Origin: Streptosporangiaceae bacterium
GTDB taxonomy: Bacteria; Actinomycetota; Actinomycetes; Streptosporangiales; Streptosporangiaceae
Length of the DNA stretch: 57,747 nt
Assembly: GCA_025964695.1 (NCBI GenBank)
Contig: JAOPYK010000022.1
Location: forward strand, 1-57,747
Direction of reading: 5' to 3'
Shown: piece by piece, positions 51,987 to 57,747 of the stretch
Position numbering within the stretch: position 1 is the first letter of the stretch
Layout of the letters: each line of letters starts with the position of its first letter
Program-made: the position numbers and the translations under genes
Notes under the pieces: model-generated
What the model saw: the letters and a program-made list of their open reading frames with translations, nothing else
Databases searched by the model: none
Told to the model about the DNA's origin: nothing

Positions 51987-53282
51987 ATGGAGATGGCCGC
52001 TGAGGAGATCGAACGCTTGCTGGCGTTCGACCGCGAGCACGTTTGGCATCCGTACGCCCCCATGCCGGCGGCGGTGCCGGCGCAACCGGTGATCTCGGCG
52101 TCCGGGGTACGGCTGACGCTCGCCGACGGCCGGTCGTTGATCGACGGGATGTCGTCATGGTGGGCGGCGATCCACGGCTACGGTCACCCGGTGCTCGACG
52201 CGGCGCTCACCGACCAGCTCGGCCGGATGGCGCACGTGATGTTCGGGGGTCTCACCCACCCGCCGGCCGTACGGCTCGCGGAGCTCCTGGTCGACATCAC
52301 CCCGGCGCCGCTCACCAAGGTCTTCTTCGCCGACTCGGGCTCCGTCGCCGTCGAGGTCGCCATCAAGATGGCGCTGCAGTTCTGGCGGTCCCAGGGCCGG
52401 CCCGAGCGGCACCGGCTGCTGACCGTTCGCGGCGGCTACCACGGCGACACGTTCGGTGACATGGCCGTCTGTGACCCGGTCGGCGGCATGCACCATCTGT
52501 TCACCGACGTGCTGGCCGCGCACGTCTTCGCAGCCGAGCCACCACCCGGCTACGACGCCGCCCCTTCGCCGGGATATCTGGCCGACCTGGAAAAGCTGGT
52601 GGCGGCGCACGCCCACGAGCTGGCCGGGATCATCGTCGAGCCGATCGTGCAGGGTGCCGGGGGCATGCGGTTCTACTCACCCGCGTATCTGGAGGCGTTG
52701 CGAGCTCTGGCCGACTCCTACGACCTGCTGCTGATCCTGGACGAGATCGCCACCGGGTTCGGCCGTTCCGGGACGCTCTGGGGCAGCTCTCATGCCGGGA
52801 TAGCGCCCGACATCATGTGCGTCGGCAAGGCGCTGACCGGCGGCTACCTCACCATGGCCGGCACGCTCTGTACCGACCGGGTGGCCCGCGGGATCAGCGA
52901 CGGGGAAGCGGGGGTGCTCATGCACGGCCCGACCTTCATGGCCAACCCGCTGGCCGCCGCGGTGGCCCGGGCCTCCATCGAGCTGCTGCTGTCGCGGGAC
53001 TGGGCCTCGGAGGTGGCCGCGATCTCCGCCGGGCTGTCGGCCGGGTTGTCCGATGCCGCGGAGTTGCCCGGGGTGACGGAGGTACGGGTGCTCGGCGCGA
53101 TAGGCGTCATCGAGACCGTCTCGCCGGTGGACATGGCCCGCGTGCAGAAGGTCGTCATGGAGCACGGCGTCTGGCTGCGTCCCTTCCGGAATCTCATCTA
53201 CACGATGCCGCCCTACATCTCCGCGCCCGACGAGATCGCCCAGATCACCGCCGCCATGCTCGCCGCCGCCCGAGCCTCATAG
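51987..53282 (+). CDS. bioA: Adenosylmethionine-8-amino-7-oxononanoate aminotransferase
   Basis: 431 residues. HVWHPYAPM opens the fold, with [38 protein letters not shown] and [17 protein letters not shown], the PLP site [11 protein letters not shown] and the lysine segment [16 protein letters not shown]. This is BioA, which uses SAM as amino donor to make 7,8-diaminopelargonate for biotin. No other biotin gene is next to it. A 104-bp gap separates it from the convergent MFS gene. Confidence 0.93.
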   Translation: MEMAAEEIERLLAFDREHVWHPYAPMPAAVPAQPVISASGVRLTLADGRSLIDGMSSWWAAIHGYGHPVLDAALTDQLGRMAHVMFGGLTHPPAVRLAELLVDITPAPLTKVFFADSGSVAVEVAIKMALQFWRSQGRPERHRLLTVRGGYHGDTFGDMAVCDPVGGMHHLFTDVLAAHVFAAEPPPGYDAAPSPGYLADLEKLVAAHAHELAGIIVEPIVQGAGGMRFYSPAYLEALRALADSYDLLLILDEIATGFGRSGTLWGSSHAGIAPDIMCVGKALTGGYLTMAGTLCTDRVARGISDGEAGVLMHGPTFMANPLAAAVARASIELLLSRDWASEVAAISAGLSAGLSDAAELPGVTEVRVLGAIGVIETVSPVDMARVQKVVMEHGVWLRPFRNLIYTMPPYISAPDEIAQITAAMLAAARAS

Positions 53283-53386
53283 CGGGCGGATGTCCGATCA
53301 ACCACAACCTCCATGATCATTCAGATCACAGAGGTGGGAGGAACGCTCGGCGTCACCGTGGGGCAGGCGCCAAGCCGCCTGACTTG

Positions 53387-54703
53387 TCACATCGCGGAGT
53401 CGCCGGCGAGGGGGACCGCCGGTGCGAACCTGCTGCTCGCTCGCCAGTACGCGAGGGCGGTCAGCGCCCAGCCGGCGAACAGCGCGGCCAGCATGGCGTA
53501 GGACCTGCCGGTGTCGGGAAGGCTGATCGCGGCAACCGCGGCGGCGGCCACGAACATGCCGTTGAAGAGCATGTCGTAGACGGAGAACACCCTGCCCCGG
53601 TAGGCGTCGAGCACCGACTCCTGGATGATCACATCAACGCTGATCTTGATGCCCTGGGAGACCAGGCCGAGCAGGAAGCCGCCGATCGCCAGCGGGGTCT
53701 CCTGGAAGGGGGCACAGGTCGCCGGTACGGTGAACGCCCCGAGGCCGAGCAGCGCCACGATCCAGGTCTGCTTTCCGACGCGCCGCACGACCACAGGGGT
53801 GAGGACCGCGCCCGCGAAGAAGCCGGCTCCGCTGAGGGCCAGGAAGACCACGAACTTGCTCAGTCCCTCGTCGGGGTCGGTGCTGAGGTAGTTCCGGTAG
53901 AGCAGGCCGGCCATGATCAGCACGATCCCGTACAGGAAACGGTGCAGCGAGATGGCGGCCAGTGCCAGGGCGGCCGGCCGGCGGCGCCAGATGTGCCGGG
54001 CTCCGTCGGCCAGTCCGTGCAGCACGTCGCCCAGAGCCCTGCGCAGCGGCGGAAGGTCCGGTTGACGCCGGGTCGTGCCATGCTCGGGGCCGAGCTGGTC
54101 GCGGCCCAGGGTGCGGGCCGTGCCCGCGGCCAGGACGTAGCCGAGGGCCGAACAGGCCAGGATCAGCGCCGTACCGCTGCGGTCGGCGCCGAACACCTGG
54201 CGCAGCAGGTAGGCGACGCCCGCCCCGGCGAAGGCGATGATCGTGCCGGAGGTGACCGCGAGCGAGTTGGCCAGGATCAGCTGGGTCCGGCCGACCACGT
54301 GCGGGAGGGCCGCCGACAGGGCCGAGAGAAAGAATCGGTTGATCCCCAGCACGAGCAGGGCGGCCAGGTAGAAGGGGGGCCCGGTGGTCCACAGCAGGGC
54401 CGCCAGTGCGCACACCAGTACGGCTCGTAAGAGCGGAGAGTAGAGCAGGATCTGCCGCCGGGACCAGCGGTCGATGAAGACCCCGGCGAAGGGCCCCACG
54501 ATCGAGTACGGAAGAAGCAGCACCGCGAACGCCGTCGCCGCCCTGGCCGGTGAGGTCTCCCGCTCCGGGGAGAAGAACACGAACCCGGCCAGCGCCACCT
54601 GGAAGACCCCGTCGGAGAGCTGGGAGATCAGCCGGGTCGCGTACAGCCGCCGGAAATCCCGGCCGCGCAGCACGGCACGCAGCTCACCTGTCCTCATCGT
54701 CAC
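53387..54703 (-). CDS. MFS transporter
   Basis: 438 residues, GTG start at 54703 (an ATG at 54697 with AGGGG upstream is an alternative). About 12 transmembrane helices, with FRRLYATRLISQLSDGVFQVAL at the start and GVFIDRWSRRQIL as the loop-2/3 motif of the major facilitator superfamily. The cytoplasmic midpiece (PEHGTTRRQPDLPPLRR) separates the two halves. Probably an exporter; the substrate is unknown. Confidence 0.88.
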   Translation of the reverse strand: MTMRTGELRAVLRGRDFRRLYATRLISQLSDGVFQVALAGFVFFSPERETSPARAATAFAVLLLPYSIVGPFAGVFIDRWSRRQILLYSPLLRAVLVCALAALLWTTGPPFYLAALLVLGINRFFLSALSAALPHVVGRTQLILANSLAVTSGTIIAFAGAGVAYLLRQVFGADRSGTALILACSALGYVLAAGTARTLGRDQLGPEHGTTRRQPDLPPLRRALGDVLHGLADGARHIWRRRPAALALAAISLHRFLYGIVLIMAGLLYRNYLSTDPDEGLSKFVVFLALSGAGFFAGAVLTPVVVRRVGKQTWIVALLGLGAFTVPATCAPFQETPLAIGGFLLGLVSQGIKISVDVIIQESVLDAYRGRVFSVYDMLFNGMFVAAAAVAAISLPDTGRSYAMLAALFAGWALTALAYWRASSRFAPAVPLAGDSAM

Positions 54704-54747
54704 CCCTGTGCGCCCTAGGAGTAGCCATTGTTGTCGCTAGGGCACGA

Positions 54748-54786
54748 GAACGCCCCGACAGCACCTCCCGTGCCGTCGGGGCGTTC
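54748..54786. terminator. Bidirectional terminator beyond ino1
   Basis: GAACGCCCCGAC-A-GCAC pairs with GTGC-C-GTCGGGGCGTTC around a 5-nt loop. It lies 28 bp past the ino1 stop on the minus strand, upstream of the MFS start. Confidence 0.8.
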
Positions 54787-54813
54787 CCCGTGTCGCCGTG
54801 CCCTGCGCTGCGC

Positions 54814-55893
54814 TCAGCGCTCGACCTCGCCGCGGATGAACTTCTCCACGGCGTCGCGGGCCTGGTCGTCGTTGTACTGCTCCGGCGGGGACTTCATGAA
54901 GTACGAGCTGGCCGACAGGATCGGGCCGCCGATGCCGCGGTCCTTGGCGATCTTCGCGGCGCGAACCGCGTCGATGATGACGCCGGCCGAGTTCGGGGAG
55001 TCCCAGACCTCGAGCTTGTACTCCAGGTTGAGCGGGGTGTCGCCGAAGGACTTGCCCTCCAGGCGGACGTAGGCCCACTTGCGGTCGTCGAGCCACGGCA
55101 CGTGGTCCGACGGGCCGATGTGCACGTCGGCCTTGGCCATCTCGTGCGGGATCTGCGAGGTGACGGACTGGGTCTTGGAGATCTTCTTGGACTGGAGACG
55201 CTTGCGCTCCAGCATGTTCATGAAGTCCATGTTCCCGCCGAAGTTGAGCTGGTACGTACGCAGCAGCTCAACGCCTCGGTCCTCGAACAGCTTGGCCATC
55301 ACCCGGTGGGTGATGGTGGCGCCGACCTGGGACTTGATGTCGTCACCGACGATCGGGACGCCCGCGTCCTGGAACTTCTTGGCCCACGTCGGGTCGCTGG
55401 CGATGAACACCGGGAGGGCGTTCACGAAGGCGACCTTGGCGTCGATGCAGGCCTGGGCGTAGAACCGGTCGGCCTCTTCCGAACCGACCGGCAGGTACGA
55501 GACCAGAACGTCCACCTTGGCGTCCTTCAGGGCCTGTACGACGTCCACCGGCTGTTCATCGGACTCGTCGACGATCTCACGGTAGTACTCGCCCAGACCG
55601 TCGAAAGTGTGACCACGCTGGACGGTGACGCCGGTGGGCGGCACGTCGCAGAACTTGATCGTGTTGTTCTCGCTCGCCCCGATGGCCTCGGACAGGTCAG
55701 TGCCGACCTTCTTGGCGTCCACGTCGAACGCGGCGACGAACTCCACGTCACGGACGTGGTAGTCGCCGAACTGGACGTGCATCAGGCCTGGAACGCGCGT
55801 CTCAGGGTCGGCGTCCTTGTAGAACTCGACACCCTGGACGAGCGAAGCGGCGCAGTTGCCCACACCGACGATGGCTACGCGCACCGAACCCAT
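54814..55893 (-). CDS. ino1: Inositol-3-phosphate synthase
   Basis: 359 residues, ATG preceded by AAAGGAG. The Rossmann motif [66 protein letters not shown] and [18 protein letters not shown] are the actinobacterial Ino1 hallmarks. It turns glucose 6-phosphate into inositol 3-phosphate, the precursor of mycothiol and phosphatidylinositol. It lies 56 bp after the padR gene, probably in one operon. Confidence 0.96.
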   Translation of the reverse strand: MGSVRVAIVGVGNCAASLVQGVEFYKDADPETRVPGLMHVQFGDYHVRDVEFVAAFDVDAKKVGTDLSEAIGASENNTIKFCDVPPTGVTVQRGHTFDGLGEYYREIVDESDEQPVDVVQALKDAKVDVLVSYLPVGSEEADRFYAQACIDAKVAFVNALPVFIASDPTWAKKFQDAGVPIVGDDIKSQVGATITHRVMAKLFEDRGVELLRTYQLNFGGNMDFMNMLERKRLQSKKISKTQSVTSQIPHEMAKADVHIGPSDHVPWLDDRKWAYVRLEGKSFGDTPLNLEYKLEVWDSPNSAGVIIDAVRAAKIAKDRGIGGPILSASSYFMKSPPEQYNDDQARDAVEKFIRGEVER

Positions 55894-55949
55894 GCGGCTG
55901 CTCCTTTTCTCTTTGTGACTTCTTAGCGAATGTGGACGGGCTCCGCCGG

Positions 55950-56537
55950 TCAGCGGGGATCGTCCTTTGCCTGTGCTTGTTCCGCCTGAGCACGCTCACG
56001 GCCGATGACCTCGTTGAGCCACCGCACCTCGCGTTCGACGGACTCGAGCCCATGGTTCTGGAGCTCGAGGGTGTAACTGTCAACGCGCTCCCGGGTCCGC
56101 GCGAGGGCGGCCCGTACACTCTCCAGCCGCTCGTCCAGCCGGCTGCGCCGGCCTTCCAGGATGCGGAGTCGTACGTCGGCGCGAGTGTGCGCGAAGAAGG
56201 CGAAGTGAACGCCGAACCCCTCGTCCTCCCATGCCGCCGGGCCGGCCTCGGTGAGGAGCTTCTGCAGATGCTCCTTGCCCTCGGCCGTCAGTTTGTAGAC
56301 GATCTTCGACCGCCGGTTCGGTACGGCCCGGACATCCTCGCCCGGGCTGTCCTCAATGATCAGTCCCTCGGCGAGAAGCTGCTTCAGGCACGGGTACAAC
56401 GATCCGTACGAGAAGGTGCGCAACATGCCGAGCAGGGTGTTGAGCCGCTTGCGAAGCTCGTAACCGTGCATGGGGGATTCATGAAGCAGGCCGAGTACGG
56501 CGAGCTCGAGCACACCGGCACCCTTCCTAGCGCTCAT
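55950..56537 (-). CDS. PadR-family transcriptional regulator
   Basis: 195 residues from the ATG at 56537, preceded by GGAGGG. The winged helix (about 10-90) has [34 protein letters not shown] and [15 protein letters not shown] long C-terminal coiled coil (Vir_act_alpha_C-like, about 110-180) mediates dimerisation. Its neighbour ino1 is the likely target, with the operator-like repeat immediately upstream of the gene. The effector is unknown. Confidence 0.92.
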   Translation of the reverse strand: MSARKGAGVLELAVLGLLHESPMHGYELRKRLNTLLGMLRTFSYGSLYPCLKQLLAEGLIIEDSPGEDVRAVPNRRSKIVYKLTAEGKEHLQKLLTEAGPAAWEDEGFGVHFAFFAHTRADVRLRILEGRRSRLDERLESVRAALARTRERVDSYTLELQNHGLESVEREVRWLNEVIGRERAQAEQAQAKDDPR

Positions 56538-56563
56538 GATCCCTCCAGGTGATGTGGGCTCTA

Positions 56564-56610
56564 GATGTATCGGTTGAATGTATCGATCTGATACATCGAA
56601 AAGATACGTC
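56564..56610. promoter_or_regulatory. Candidate PadR operator with four half-sites
   Basis: Half-sites GATGTATC (56564-56571), ATGTATC (56578-56584), GATACAT (56590-56596) and GATACGTC (56603-56610). The inner pair is a perfect inverted repeat with a 5-bp spacer; the outer pair differs by one base. It lies 27 bp upstream of the padR start. Confidence 0.75.
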
Positions 56611-56796
56611 GTGTTACACAACCGCGCAACTCTGGACATAGGTTCAAGATCTTCGGTGTCGCGGCGTCATGACCCTGTCGGGTGACGGGCATCGGTGTCT
56701 GTTCGCCGCGGACGAGTACGATGGCGAGCCAGCCGTCAAGAGCAGTCGTCTTCGGACCCGAGAGTTTGGGAAAATCGGGGCCTATGGGGACAAAGT

Positions 56797-56812
56797 GTGC
56801 CAATGTTGGCAC
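56797..56812. promoter_or_regulatory. Perfect palindrome upstream of the PBP gene
   Basis: GTGCCAA and TTGGCAC around a 2-bp centre, 172 bp before the PBP start. Operator-like; the binding protein is unknown. Confidence 0.4.
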
Positions 56813-56983
56813 TGGAACCACTTGACGGTGTTGCACGTCCTGGCCATAGGAGTTACTCCGCACCCAGCGGAGAGGCCGGCTCCGGACGGACGCCATAGAC
56901 GCTGCAGGGCGGTCCCGCTCACCCTCCTGCGCAGTACTGTCGGACGACGGATTTGACGCCGTACCCCAGCTGAACGAGGTCGC

Positions 56984-57747
56984 GTGAGTTACCGAAGCCA
57001 GTACGGGCCAGACCAAGGACCGAGTGCGCCTCAGGGCCCCGGCCCTGGTGATCGCCCAAGTACCCCGGGTTATTCCCCACCCCAGCGTCGTGCCACACCT
57101 GTGGACGACGACTTTTGGAATCCACCCGCCCCCGGCGGCCCCGGTGGACGTGGTCCCGGTGGTCCAGGCCGCTCCGGTGGCCAGGGTCCTGGTGGCCCTG
57201 GCGGCCCCGGCGGGCAGGGCCCCGGTGGACGTGGGCCGGGGGGTCCCAGAGGTCCCGGCGGCGGTGGTCGTCAGCGCGGCAAACCGAAGAAGACCGGGTG
57301 GCGGCGCTATGTCCCCAACTGGAAGATCGTTGTCGGCGTCTTCGTCCTCGGGCTGGCCTCGCTCGGTGTGCTGATCGGTGTCGCGTACGCCAACACCCCG
57401 GTCCCCACCGACGCGCAGACCGATGCCACCAAGCAGCAGTCCTCCATCTACTACTCCGACGGCAAGACGCTCATCGCACGGATCGGCACCCCCCGGGTGA
57501 ATGTCGAGTACAAGGACATTCCCCCGCAGGTGCGGGAGGCCGTGATGGCGATCGAGGATCACAACTTCGAGCACGAGGCCGGCGTCTCGCCGACCGGTCT
57601 GGTGCGGGCCTTGTGGAGCACGGCCTCCGGTGCCCAGACCCAGGGTGGCTCCACCATCACTCAGCAGATGGCCCGGAACTACTACTCCGGTCTGAGCCAG
57701 CAGCGCAGCTACAGCCGGAAGCTGAAAGAGATCCTCATCTCGGTCCG
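56984..57747 (+). CDS. Class A penicillin-binding protein (transglycosylase domain), 5' part
   Basis: Open from the GTG at 56984 (GAGGT upstream) to the window edge, 254 codons. A cytoplasmic tail of about 110 residues is rich in Gly-Gly-Pro triplets of collagen-like type. A transmembrane helix (about 114-134, IVVGVFVLGLASLGVLIGVA) is followed by the GT51 glycosyltransferase domain: VMAIEDHNFEHEAG with the catalytic Glu, and TQGGSTITQQMARNYY. The transpeptidase domain must lie beyond the window. It polymerises lipid II into glycan strands at the outer face of the membrane. Confidence 0.92.
   Translation, partial: MSYRSQYGPDQGPSAPQGPGPGDRPSTPGYSPPQRRATPVDDDFWNPPAPGGPGGRGPGGPGRSGGQGPGGPGGPGGQGPGGRGPGGPRGPGGGGRQRGKPKKTGWRRYVPNWKIVVGVFVLGLASLGVLIGVAYANTPVPTDAQTDATKQQSSIYYSDGKTLIARIGTPRVNVEYKDIPPQVREAVMAIEDHNFEHEAGVSPTGLVRALWSTASGAQTQGGSTITQQMARNYYSGLSQQRSYSRKLKEILISV

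Larger units (their letters stand above)
56538..56983. promoter_or_regulatory. Divergent region between padR-ino1 and the PBP gene
   Basis: 446 bp. It contains the four-half-site repeat near padR, a perfect palindrome GTGCCAATGTTGGCAC at 56797-56812, and a weak TTGACG at 56822 (spacing to TAGGAG at 56847 is 19 bp) that could serve the PBP gene. No gene is seen. Confidence 0.5.

Noticed and set aside
53313..53501. 62-codon plus-strand frame after bioA
   Set aside because: No ribosome-binding site or recognisable family, and it runs into the convergent MFS gene.
56561..57574. 337-codon minus-strand frame opposite the PBP gene
   Set aside because: Antisense of the collagen-like tail and transglycosylase domain; the plus strand has the real motifs.

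Overview
The window is a very GC-rich actinobacterial chromosome segment spanning the replication origin. Gene content and order (rpmH-rnpA-yidD-yidC-jag-rsmG-parA-parB on one side of dnaA; dnaN-gnd-recF-dciA-gyrB-gyrA-DUF3566-tRNA-Ile on the other) are those of filamentous or high-GC Actinomycetota. GTG and TTG starts are common. The combination of DLW-39, the pseudokinase/MurJ/SigM cluster and DUF6458 suggests a Streptosporangiales-like organism, but genus cannot be fixed from the sequence.

Layout. (1) 1-1837: integrase remnant, tRNA-Ala(UGC), a HAD phosphatase and the 39-residue DLW-39 protein. (2) 2019-18359: an accessory block. It holds a small membrane protein, an SDR, a broken GNAT gene, a DUF6504 gene, and then a tightly overlapping minus-strand stress operon (hsp20-dnaK-grpE-dnaJ/cbpA-cbpM-clpB-trxC-CNB/TrxR-like). 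A divergent 915-residue ATP-binding LuxR regulator, a DUF1931 histone-fold protein, a PrsW-like membrane protease and an orphan secreted protein follow. (3) 18622-31462: tRNA-Ile(GAU), DUF3566, gyrA, gyrB, dciA, recF, gnd, dnaN, oriC and dnaA, all reading leftward. (4) 31907-37661: rpmH to parB reading rightward, with the dnaA/rpmH divergent region between. (5) 37866-47611: a ddl-like ligase, an aminotransferase, a GNAT, trxA/trxB, the SigM sigma/anti-sigma pair, a pseudokinase and murJ. (6) 47565-57747: DUF6049, YbaK, pcnA, bioA, an MFS exporter, inositol-phosphate synthase with its PadR regulator, and the 5' part of a class A penicillin-binding protein.

How the genes work together. The core covers replication initiation (dnaA, oriC, dnaN, dciA), supercoiling (gyrA/B), segregation (parA/B plus three parS-like sites), RNA processing and membrane insertion (rnpA, yidD, yidC, jag), envelope biogenesis (murJ, pseudokinase, PBP, DUF6049) and thiol redox control (trxA/trxB). 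The stress operon would make a whole disaggregation machine (small Hsp holdase, DnaK/GrpE/DnaJ, the CbpM modulator, ClpB) together with a zinc-binding thioredoxin and an unusual cyclic-nucleotide-domain flavoprotein. No HspR-type HAIR element is visible upstream; instead a perfect inverted repeat lies between hsp20 and the divergent LuxR gene.

The most interesting features are that chaperone/redox operon with its private-looking regulator, the flavoprotein that has lost its CxxC motifs, the bacterial histone-fold gene beside it, an 11-bp-phased DnaA-box-like array in oriC, and a four-half-site operator in front of padR-ino1.
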